NCBI GenBank assembly: GCA_029168955.1
Contig: JAPDOI010000040.1
Coordinates: forward strand, 496,001-560,000
DNA length: 64,000 nt
Origin: Aplectana chamaeleonis
Taxonomy: Eukaryota > Nematoda > Chromadorea > Rhabditida > Cosmocercidae
Direction of reading: 5' to 3'
Part shown: positions 32,811 through 42,259 of the stretch, piece after piece
Position numbering within the stretch: position 1 is the first letter of the stretch
Layout: each line of letters begins with the position of its first letter
Notes under the pieces: model-generated
Databases searched by the model: none
What the model was told of the DNA's origin: nothing
Seen by the model: only the letters and a program-made list of their open reading frames with translations
Made by a program: the position numbers and the translations under genes

Positions 32811-33150
32811 GTGATCAGCGCACCGTATGTCCGCAGAAGCGATATTTCAGCGAAATCTGGAAATGAAAAAAAGTCATACGTAATGCCATCTGTCAAGAGG
32901 GAGAAAAAAGAAAGCAAAACTCAGCTCCGTGTTCGGCACCCGAAAATGGACCGTGTAATAGATCAGAGACGATTAGACCTTATTATAGAAAGGTGACGAA
33001 AATGCAGCACACTCATCAAAGTTATTTGTGCATTCGATAACGGACGGAATATCGCGTCATCCCCATTTGCAGACGACCGATTATGTACGTCGTTGAGAGA
33101 TAGTGCATACTTGCGTCGCGGCGACATGGTCGCGGTGTAGGAACTGGTAC
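32811..33150 (+). repeat. Dispersed repeat also present in the palindrome arms
   Basis: Resembles 46,780-47,020 and its inverted copy at 52,210-52,450 (shared CAGCTCCG, GTTAGACCC-like and GTTGAGAG/GTTGAGGA words in the same order). A 61-codon open stretch (32,811-32,996) is not supported as a gene because the other copies do not preserve it. Confidence 0.5.
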
Positions 33151-33230
33151 AACCCTCCGCGCCCAGCGCAGAGATTGATCGCACCTAGCACGCACTGACA
33201 TTCGTCTCGCGCGAAGAATCTAGTGGGAGC

Positions 33231-33353
33231 GGGGACGTTTATACTTCCGCAGCGAAGTGCAACCCTAAAATATTGATCGTGCCGCGCCGCGTGATCAATA
33301 TTACAGAAATGCACTGTGTCGCGCCGCTCCGCGACAGAAGTATGAACGACCCC
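33231..33353. mobile_element. Foldback MITE (termini GGGGACGTTTATACTT)
   Basis: 123 bp with inverted ends GGGGACGTTTATACTTC and the complement of GGGGTCGTTCATACTTC, GC-rich arms and an AATATTGATC core. Confidence 0.7.
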
Positions 33354-33519
33354 TAAGAAACTTCGGGAGTAGAACATGGGATACCATTGAAAATGGGGTT
33401 TGGTGTCTGGTAATGGAAATCCGGGAGTAGTGCAAAGTACATCGTGGAAAACTGATGCGGATTCAGAGCTATTTCTTAGAATGCCATAAAGTGGGCGGGA
33501 CTTCAGATTCAGTGCGTAA

Positions 33520-33662
33520 GGGGACGTTTATACTTTTACTACTTTATACCGAGCGGCGCGGCACAGTGCATTGCTGTAATATTGATCACGCGGTGCCGCA
33601 CGATCGATTTTGCAGGATTGCACTTCGTTGCGCCGCTCGACGGCAGAAGTATAAACGACCCC
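33520..33662. mobile_element. Foldback MITE, second copy of the same family
   Basis: 143 bp, ends GGGGACGTTTATACTT and AAGTATAAACGACCCC, same architecture as the copy at 33,231. Confidence 0.7.
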
Positions 33663-34250
33663 AGCTGCTATACGCGAAGGTGTCGTGCCTATGTCGCGGC
33701 TAATCTACACTTTTCCACAATGTGCGCGCTGTTTAGCGCCAGCTGGATGGTGTGTCGCGTCGTCGCGCACTGCACTACCACACCGCGACGCAAGCGACAG
33801 ACATCCTTCCAGGGAGGCAGTAATATATATGTTCATTTTAAAAAAAATTTATAGATAACGACCATCGGCCACTCGAGGGTTCTCATTTTCCCCAATACTA
33901 CCATGGATTTCTTCATGATTTCGATCATTCCAAATTTTCTTTTTTCATGATATTTTTTAATGCAATGCACTATTTCTTCTCCAAATGATGTGCCCATTTA
34001 TATTCATAGAGAGAGACGCTCCATTTTGAGAATAAAAATCACGTAAATGAAAAATGACATTGAATTTCACAAAAACTTTCGCTACTCCACTTTTTGAAAT
34101 CCAGTCGAAATTTTTCGTTCGAGACTCCTGCCACGGTTGATTTCGGCGGTCAACCCAAATATGAGATTTGTTGGGCGACCTTCAAAAGTATGGAGTAGGT
34201 CACGCCGGTGCGTATAATTTCACCGGCGGATAAATGTTCTGAAAGTATGT
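33650..34250 (+). repeat. Dispersed repeat, copy 2
   Basis: Second copy of the repeat at 27,540-28,240, in the same orientation. Each copy follows GC-rich foldback sequence. Confidence 0.6.
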
Positions 34251-34412
34251 AGGTTCAACCATGCCTAGAATGGGTCTTCTTGAGCTCGAGATTCACGATG
34301 TAATTCACCATCGGCTTGAAATTTTTCATGGATCGCGGATTTTTTCGGTGTACAAAACGTCACTCAGCCACCTTACATGACCTTCTCATATCGAAGGAAG
34401 TACCTTATCAGC

Positions 34413-34631
34413 TCAGACATTCGTTCGCGTCTTGCCTCTGAGGGCGTCCTCGGTTACGCCCCATTTCTCGCGAGGGCGAGAAAATTCTGATATCAGGTCC
34501 GGCAATTTTGGGGCGCGGCTTGAGGGCGACTCTGAAAAAAGTCAGGTAAAGGCGACGAAGATCGCGACTTGCCTTTGACATCGTCACTGACCTCAGACGC
34601 CCTCAGAGGCAAGACGCGAACTAATGTGTGA
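34413..34631. mobile_element. Foldback MITE of about 220 bp
   Basis: Arms of about 35 bp share GTTCGCGTCTTGCCTCTGAG in inverted orientation (34,424 and 34,601-34,620). Interior GC-rich; no coding. Confidence 0.7.
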
Positions 34632-35010
34632 GTGGGTTCACACGTATTGATCGCGTCAGATCTGTCGACACCGACGCCGGCGGATTAGTCGACAAATTTT
34701 CTACTTTGCTCGGGGAATTTTCGTAAGCGATCATCATCACTGCTTAAAAAAACCTTGACTAAGTTATATTTCTGTGGTTTGTACAACGAATTTCTCATAA
34801 TTTTCTGTACCCTCGTTCTTCTAGAAACACATACTTTTTTTCGTTCCAGAAATGCGCTATCCTCCTTGAAAAAAGTTCCGAAATTTTCTACCACCCCCGT
34901 TAGCAAGCTATCCAGTCCTGCTCGATCCTATTGATAGGAGCTTTTTGTAATTGTAAGGATATTGCGGTATAGATGCAGAACGTTTCTCAATTTTTTTCCA
35001 TATCTTTCAG

Positions 35011-35163
35011 TCACGGAGTGGGCGAAATTCGGACGTACACGCCGAACATTCTTCGGGGACGTTTTCGACTCTCGATGACAGCTCGCCATTAGGGCTTTAT
35101 TTAAATCTTATGAAAGGTAGTCTGAGGAGGTTTATATTTACTGCAGACTTTCGTTTACTGTGA
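35011..35163 (+). CDS. Possible last exon of the unrecognised plus-strand host gene
   Basis: A strong ATATCTTTCAG acceptor opens a phase-0 frame with a serine-rich, low-hydrophobic segment (HAEHSSGTFSTLDDSSPLGL). A GT donor occurs at 35,117-35,118, but reading on gives 15 more codons and a TGA at 35,161-35,163. I found no exon downstream that fits the donor's phase, so the exon may be terminal. No AATAAA was seen just after it. Its link to the exon at 25,071 rests only on phase. Confidence 0.5.
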   Translation, partial: SRSGRNSDVHAEHSSGTFSTLDDSSPLGLYLNLMKGSLRRFIFTADFRLL

Positions 35164-35390
35164 AGTTTAACCATGTCTCCGAAAGTGACGTTTGGATCCA
35201 GCAGACGGGTACTGAGCAGTAAGAAGTTTCACTGCATACATGGGCAAGACTACTATAGCCCTTGTAAGATGCCTTCAATTGCACCTACGAGGTATCTCCA
35301 CTCCATCTCAACGGAAGCATTTGGAAAAATCTATCTCTGAATGTTGTAAGAATTTCTTGAGCAGTACACCAAGATAGCATAGATTTTATT

Positions 35391-35430
35391 CGGCTAACGT
35401 TTAGGCGCTCTCGCCTTCGTCGGAGCCTGG
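35391..35430 (-). ncRNA. Hammerhead-like motif in inverted Penelope arm (degenerate)
   Basis: Minus strand: CCGACGA core, stem II GGCG/CGCC, then TAAACGTTAGCC. Stem I (GGCT/AGCC) is kept, but the GAAA has become TAAA, so cleavage is unlikely. Confidence 0.4.
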
Positions 35431-35642
35431 AAAGCAAAGCACATAAGGAAACTACGCGTCCAAGCACTATTTCACAGCAAAAGGAGGTAATTAACAAGAA
35501 AACCAGAACAAAAAACGAAGTCATACGTGCTCAAACACCAACCTTTAGTAAGCAGACTACAGTCTGCCGGGCACCCTCAGTTGGACTCAGATGGCGGGTG
35601 AATGAATGGAGCTACCTCAGACCACCCACCTCGATGGCCATC

Positions 35643-35717
35643 AGAAAATTAATAGAAAGGACGAGCGTGTGGCGGTCACCCAAGAGCTGGCCCCCTTTGT
35701 TGACCTCTGCGGGTTTT
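35643..35717 (+). pseudogene. C-terminal end of Penelope-like GIY-YIG protein
   Basis: 24 residues and a TGA: KINRKDERVAVTQELAPFVD and four more. The same end closes the longer fragment at 48,590-48,946. Everything upstream is missing and is replaced by the inverted arm. Confidence 0.7.
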
Positions 35718-35952
35718 GATCTGCGTGATCGGCCTTCTGATGGCCATCGAGGTGGGTGGTCTGAGGTAGCTCCATTCATTCACCCGCCATCTGAGTCCAA
35801 CTGAGGGTGCCCGGCAGACTGTAGTCTGCTTACTAAAGGTTGGTGTTTGAGCACGTATGACTTCGTTTTTTGTTCTGGTTTTCTTGTTAATTACCTCCTT
35901 TTGCTGTGAAATAGTGCTTGGACGCATAGTTTCCTTATGTGCTTTGCTTTCC

Positions 35953-35990
35953 AGGCTCCGACGAAGGCGAGAGCGCCGAAACGTTTGCCG
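35953..35990 (+). ncRNA. Hammerhead-like motif in Penelope arm (variant core)
   Basis: AGGCT, CCGACGA, A, stem II GGCG-AGAG-CGCC, GAAACGTT. Stem II is perfect; the core CUGANGA carries C for U, and stem I is weakened, so activity is doubtful. Confidence 0.4.
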
Positions 35991-36181
35991 AATAAAATCT
36001 ATGCTATCTTGGTGTACTGCTCAAGAAATTCTTACAACGACTATCCACAATGCCAAGATTTATCGAAAGTCGAACGTGGAATATCTCTGAATGGTTAGAT
36101 ATATTGGAAACATCCGATTTGAGAGCATTTTTAGTTCCCGCGAAGAAAACCTCTGACCCGTTCCATCGCGACCGTTTGCAG

Positions 36182-37662
36182 GAATGTAGGTATGGAGCTT
36201 CGGGAAGGATGGCTCATCTTCGCTGGTCGCGCGCGGCTGCGACGCGGCGTTAGCATCGTAGCGCGCCTGCTGTCCCCTCTCGCACTCTTCATCGGGGTTG
36301 TTGAGACCCCCGACAAACGTAATGATTCTCTGAAAACGTATTTTCGCCTACTTTTCCCTCAATAAAATTTGGCAGCCCCATTATGCGGATTCTTCGTAAG
36401 CTTTGCACTACAGTTTCGATATTGCTACTTCTTCAAATATAGATCTTTCTCTCGTGCTAAACCGAGTAGGCGACTGTACTTTTCGCTCAACATTCGAGCT
36501 TTTTCTTGTCATTTATCATAGGTCTTGAATGTTAAAGAATGCAGTGATAATAGGTTACCTGACAATTTACACTTTCGACCAGAAATAAATTAAACAAAAA
36601 ACAAGTGCCATTATAATTTCTATTAAATCTAGTTGTATGGAGTGATGCTAGTGTCTTCATCAACTAATATGATTAGAAACGCCCCACAGTTATACTTGCA
36701 CATGCCGAGTAACTTCTAAAAGACGTGCTTCTTTTACCGATAGATGTAGAACTATGTTAATTGGAAAGAAGAATATATGTGATGGAAAGCTGCTGACTAA
36801 TACAACGAAGTATGGAACGAAATATAAGAGTAATTGAAATTGCATGTAAGGAGTCATCTGTTCTAGGAATCTAAGCTCACAGAAATTCAGTATTAGGGTA
36901 ACAATTTGGGAAATGAGGAGATCAACGAAGGAAATGCCATATTTTACTGCTGGCTCAATCGCTATCAATCTCTTTAAGTCTCCAAATTCCTTCCTTACAT
37001 GTAGTACAATTAATGCCAACTTTAGCGCAACATGTCATATGTGCCCATGCCCTACATATAAGGGCGTTTGTCATCCTTCGCTTCGAGAAACAGAAGTGGT
37101 CGCAGATTCGCATTGGATCAAGTCTTCCTCCGGCATTTTGGCCTTATTTACCCCCTTAAAGATGTTTTCAATCTCCAAGGAGGTGAAGAAGGCCAAAATT
37201 CCTAGTCTTGTTAGAAGGCGCCATTTCACAACGGTTATTTGCGTATTAAGAGCGACTTGAAAAAGCCATCAGCACGAACAGTAGTTATCAGGGGCCTCAA
37301 GAGCCCCGTTCTAGACCTGATCTTACTGCGTCTTATAATCGTTAATTGATTGTTGTTGTGGCGTAGTACTGCTCCGTGCTCGTGTCCTGCGTATCTCCTA
37401 CTTTTCTCTCTATTTCCGTTTATCCTACGAGTTGTCAAGTTTATTCTTACTCTATTGACACTAACTAATCTCAGTATGCTCCTGTGCATTGTACAGCTGA
37501 AGGTGAAGGCATGTAAGCCAAGTATTTGGTGAGAAATATGTGAAATGAAGAACGGTGGAGTGCGAGGGGGCTAGCAGGCGCGCTACGATGCTAACGCCGC
37601 GTTGCGGCCGCGCGCGACCGACGAAGATGAGCCTTCGTTCCCGAAGCTCCATACCTACATTC
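36182..37662. mobile_element. MULE-like element with perfect 9-bp target duplication
   Basis: CGTTTGCAG at 36,173-36,181 is repeated at 37,663-37,671. Inside, inverted ends of about 113 bp begin GAATGTAGGTATGGAGCTTC. A 9-bp duplication and long GC-rich ends fit Mutator-like elements; Merlin (8-9 bp) is the alternative. No transposase is seen. The interior has a minus-strand hydrophobic open frame of unknown meaning (36,690-37,019). Confidence 0.8.
36690..37019 (-). CDS. Doubtful hydrophobic open frame inside the MULE-like element
   Basis: 109 codons with two strongly hydrophobic stretches, including SFVDLLISQIVTLILNF and LLLYFVPYFVVLVSSF, which could be membrane spans. It could be a captured piece of a membrane-receptor gene, but AT-rich noncoding DNA also produces such frames by chance. 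No splice sites or homology could be tested. Confidence 0.2.
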   Translation of the reverse strand: MALIVLHVRKEFGDLKRLIAIEPAVKYGISFVDLLISQIVTLILNFCELRFLEQMTPYMQFQLLLYFVPYFVVLVSSFPSHIFFFPINIVLHLSVKEARLLEVTRHVQV

Positions 37663-37671
37663 CGTTTGCAG

Positions 37672-38175
37672 ACACCCTTGAAACGAGCGAAACCAATAGA
37701 TGTTTCATTTATGACAGCTCTGTACAAGTTGTTGAAGTTTAAAAAGGAATATATTCTAATATTATTCTTTCACGATTCTTCCTTTTACCATGAGAAACGT
37801 GGGCGGAAACCGTGCTCTGGCGAAGCGCCAGTAGGGGCGCGCCGCGACCGCGCCGCAGTCGACCCCGTCGCAAAAAATGCGGCCGAGTGATGATCGTCGG
37901 TTTTTCTCATTTTTTTGTGTTTTCCTCGTTTTTCCTGCTCTCTCTTCTTCTATTGTTTTTTGTTTCTTCTGCTTGGTAACTAAGAAAAATACTAATTTCA
38001 GGGGGTTTCAGTGATGGTAGGGTGATAAAATCATGATTTGATGCCGGGGAATAATCGAAATATCAATTATGATTATTTTTTCATGGAATCACTATTTCTT
38101 ATCCTTATCATTTGTACCAAACAGAAGATACAAGACTATAGAAGAATGGAAGGAACGGCGAAACACCAAAAATAT
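37672..38175 (+). other. No gene seen
   Basis: Contains a GC-rich patch at 37,800-37,885 (GGGGCGCGCCGCGACC) of unknown origin, then AT-rich sequence. Confidence 0.3.
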
Positions 38176-38179
38176 GACA

Positions 38180-38385
38180 GAAAAATATAGGGTATTTGTA
38201 AGAAAGATTTAATAGGAATGTACGAAGAATGTCGGAGGAATGTTCGTAAAATATAGGGCATTTATAGGAAAGGTTTCCGAGGAATATCGGAGGAATGTTC
38301 GTAAAATGTAGGGTATTTGTCGGAAAGGTTTCCGAGGAATGTACGAAGAATGTTGGAAGAATATACGAAAAAAGTAGGGCGAGAC
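38180..38385. repeat. Minisatellite, 55-bp unit
   Basis: About four degenerate tandem units; the two best (from about 38,247) share GGAAAGGTTTCCGAGGAAT and are 55 bp apart. Confidence 0.7.
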
Positions 38386-40776
38386 TGGGTTCTGCATGAG
38401 GCGCGAGGTCGGGCGCGTGAAACGCCCTACCTTTTTCAGACTTGGGGCGCCTTTTTTCGGAAGTGAGGCGCCTTTTTTTCTGTGGGCGGACCAGGAATGC
38501 CGCCCATTTTACACTACTTGCCTCCGAGTCATTGGGCGAGACGGGTCTTTTTTGGAGGCAACACGCGAGCGAATGTCTGAGAGTGATCAGTGCAGAGTCA
38601 AGCAACCCGTTAGAAAAACTGTGATCATGGTTGCGATCCCCCTCCAGCGATGCCGAAATTGGCGACCCCCCCCCCCCTCCAACATGGCCGCGCTGATTCC
38701 GATTTTTTGCCCCTCCCGCTTTCTTTTTTCTTAAATAAGAATTTTTTTGCTGATAATGATTATTCGACTTTTTTACTTTTTTTTTTTTGCACTAAGGTTT
38801 CGACCTCAGTGCAAAAAAAAACAACAATTGTTAAAGATTACAGTGATAAGGCTATTGCTGTATACTAGCCCTACCCTCTATAAAACGTCGTAATTCACAT
38901 CATTCAAGGCGCCAGCGGCGCGCGCGATGCCTCAGCCTCCGTCTGCCCTCCGCTCTCTCACTGTCTCTGACCTCTGCTTCACACCAGCACGCGTAGGAAC
39001 CACTCAGGCAAACTCAAATGTCGACAGCAGGTTGAACCACCTTTTTCTCGAGCAACCAGCGATATCAGGTTCTTTCGGGAGAATAACATGGACCTGTTAT
39101 CGACCTGCTATCGACCTGTCGATAGCAGGTTCACAGCAGGTTGACAAGGCAACACATCTTACCGCCTGTGACGATTGATCGTCCAAATCTCCGAATGCTC
39201 AACAAAATGTTCAGTTGGTTGCGCAATTGAAGAACCTGCTTTTGTTTTTTGTCTTTCGCGAAGCACACCTGTTTTTGTGCGATTACGCGCAAATAAAGCC
39301 TTGTATTGAATGGAATTATTACTCGAATAATGTTCTAGAGATTTTTGTAGTATTCAACTATTTTATCGACTCCTGAGATTTGATTATGCGTATTTTTTCG
39401 AACACCAGGTATATTTGAAGTCTTGAAACATCCTTTTTTAAATATTCGATTTCGTCGTGATTTTTACTGTTTTGCTTCTCGCTTCATTGGAGGTTTCATA
39501 TTTTTCGCCTCTCGTGTATTCCGTTAATCCGGGGAATCGAAAAATTCTTTGCTTTCGTTTAGGTCAAATGTCCGTTTTTCGAATATTTGTCTCAATCCAG
39601 ATTACATCATGATTACCCATCAAAAAAGTTGTTCATTTGCAAACGTATATTACTTGAGAACCATTTGGACTTCGAAATCGATTAATTGCTTCAATTTTTG
39701 TACAAATGTTCACACGTAAAACAATTGACTCGAGTATTTGATCTATTTTTTGAACTTACTCGTACTTTTTGAAACCTACTTTTTCTCAATTTAGCGAGTT
39801 TCGCATTTCTTGAAATGTTTAGGAGGTACGGTTCCCATTACATCCCCATCATCCAACGTCTTTAAGCCAATCAACTTCAGATTTGACAATAATGCACAAC
39901 GATTTATCTTACTGCCTACACATAATCATTTTTCCAATTATCAACCATTTTCAGAGATTAGATTTTAACACTTTTCAAGGGTTTCTAAAATGAATTAACC
40001 ACAATCAGGAAAATAGTTATAACCAGAGAAGGCACGGTGAATAATACCTACACTCGCAAATTTGATGTTTGGTGAGGGGAAATTCTCGGATAATGAAGCT
40101 ATGCCAGGAGTTCCCGTTTCGAAAAAGTCCCGAAAACTGCGATTTGCGCCCTTTGGAGAAATTTTATTAAAACGTTTTAGTGCCATAGTCCTGCCCTCGC
40201 ATAGTCAAAAGTTCTATATATAAATGTTTTGCCTAATTCTCTTGGTTTTTGTATCGTTGCTGCATATTTCTTGCCTAGAGTTTCAAAAACCCGTTAAAGT
40301 CGAATTGGCTCGAAAGAAAATCAATTACTATTTTTTTCTTCTGCCGGCGACTGGAACCTGCGAAATACCTCACACAAAACTCTGATTCTCATCGGTCAAC
40401 GCTAGCAGTGCGATGGTTACTTCCATCTACGGTGAGAAAGCAGAGGCGAAACGGAAATTTTAGGGGTTGTCAAAGACCCTCTATCTATTGAATCCTTTTC
40501 CACAGTCTTTTATTGATTTTTGCGAAAAATCAATAAAATCGATAATTTCAGAAAATCGATAAAATTCCGCGGCAGTGATTTCAGTTGATAGAGGATTCTC
40601 AAACACTCATAACTGTGAAGTTTGACCACTGATTTTCTTCGATAAAGCGAAATACCATCACACTGACTGCGTTGACCGATGAGATTCAGAGGCTTGTATA
40701 CCTCATATATTGAGTCGGTAAGAGTTACACCTCGAGACAAATTACGATAGAAATAAACCGAAATCCCCAAGTTTAA

Positions 40777-41229
40777 AGGCAGTGTTCACGATAAGTTTCA
40801 CTTCCGATATCTCCACGGCTTACGGTAGGTCTGGTGCCCTATATAGCAAGGCATGCTTAAAAAGGACACGAAAGACGCGTTTTTGAGCAAAACTAGGCCC
40901 TCTCTTGTTTACGTTGATTTTTGAGTGAGCGTGGAGGAATTGACCGCTGGAAGTATGATACCTATCAGTGCAATGAAGCGATCAGCTCACTTATCAGCAC
41001 TACCTTGACTCGATCATTCTTGTAATCTGAGTCTTCATTTGTTCTTTCCGAGGGGTCGGATCTGGGGCACCAGGCATGTCTGGGGCACCAAAACGGTTGT
41101 TCGCAGCCGTTATTCTACCGCTCTTGGCTCGTTTTCTACCGTTTCTTCGACAACTGGGAGCCTAGGATCCTTCTCGCCAATCATTTCACTGAGGAACGTC
41201 AACGAGGATGATCATCGTGGACGCTGCCT
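40777..41229. mobile_element. TTAA MITE, family 2, left-arm copy
   Basis: 453 bp between TTAA at 40,773-40,776 and 41,230-41,233; ends AGGCAGTGTTCACGATAAG and the complement of AGGCAGCGTCCACGATGAT. The mirrored copy in the right arm is the same length, so insertion came before the duplication. Confidence 0.85.
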
Positions 41230-41233
41230 TTAA

Positions 41234-41718
41234 AGGCACAGGACACTCAAAAAATTAATTTTTAGATTTGATGCTTGTCTTGGAGAGAGTCACACGCTGA
41301 TCACAGTGGTGTCTCTGGAATCGTCCAAGACCCCATATGAACAGAGTTATGGCTCCCTAAAAATGCCTATATTTTGAGGGTGAAAATTTGGTGGACGAGT
41401 TGTCTCAGGCCTGTATTTCTCTTCAATCTTAATCTTTACGCGAAAGCAAGACAGGATAAGGAGATAGCCCGGCAATGGACTGAAGAACAAAGACTTGTGG
41501 GAATTCACCCTTCCACATAGCCGCTATCGAGTTCGAAAATCAGGAAAGGGGTCGGGCCTGTGGTGGTGAGCGAAGGGGGTCGGGCCTGTGGTGGTCGCTT
41601 ATATCTCGCTTATTTGGAGGGATTGAGACCTCAGGATTTGGCACGTGTTATACTGGAGGGGTCTCCTACACAATTACACGAAAATCTCAAAATTCATACC
41701 TGAGGGTGTACTGTGCCT
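41234..41718. mobile_element. TTAA MITE, family 1, present only in the left arm
   Basis: 485 bp inserted in the TTAA at the edge of the preceding MITE, duplicating it (41,230-41,233 and 41,719-41,722). The right arm has a single TTAA at the matching place (57,666-57,669). This is a direct filled/empty-site pair. Confidence 0.92.
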
Positions 41719-42259
41719 TTAAGGGCAGTTGAGTATGGGGACGGCTACAATTACAGCTAGGTAAAGGACTGATACAGCAATAGTTTCTGAATCCTGCGAT
41801 GGTCCAGCTCGATTAACTGCTCCGAATTTCGAAGGTGGCCACACTATTAAAGTCCGGCGATAGTATGTCTACAGCGAAATCCATAAATCCGGCGGTAGCA
41901 GGTCGACAGCTGAACCTTTCGAGGTGTCAGTTAAGTCACGCCGCCGTCTCGAAATCCGGGGCTAAGAGGTCTACACCTGGACCTTTCGGGGTGATACCAG
42001 GTTCTCTCGCGCCGAAATCACGCTTTTTTCGTGTCCTCAGCTGGTGTGCTCAGTGATGACACCTCAGAAACCTGCTGTCGACATTTGAGATTGCCTGAGC
42101 ATGTGAATTTCGCCGTTTTATAGCCTGTACCTTCTATCTAACAGTTTAGATCTTTTTAACTCTGTTTTGTAACCGTTTAATGCCTCTATCTTCTGTTACT
42201 CTTCCATTAGCCTCGTTGGCTTGTTGTTGTGCTCGTTTCCGTGGGAGCGCCCGAAGAGG

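Larger units (their letters stand above)
35345..36040 (+). mobile_element. Penelope-like element remnant with inverted 3' regions
   Basis: Bases 35,345-35,642 are an inverted copy of 35,740-36,037. Between them, on the plus strand, lie the last residues of a Penelope-like GIY-YIG protein. Penelope-like elements often carry inverted or tandem partial copies of their terminal repeats, which fits this layout. Each arm carries a hammerhead-like motif. Confidence 0.7.
38875..42125. repeat. Inner inverted-repeat element within the left arm
   Basis: CTATAAAACG...AATTCACAT followed by CTCAAATGTCGACAGCAGG at 38,878-39,033 recurs inverted at 42,067-42,125. Repeated TCGACAGCAGGTT/AACCTGCTGTCGA words fill both ends. 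The same structure is mirrored in the right arm. Between the ends lie AT-rich DNA (39,180-40,770) and two MITEs; the short open frames here carry no recognisable domain. Confidence 0.55.

Noticed and set aside
32811..32996. 61-codon open frame as an exon
   Set aside because: The sequence is a dispersed repeat and the other copies (46,780-47,020 and its inverse) do not preserve the frame.
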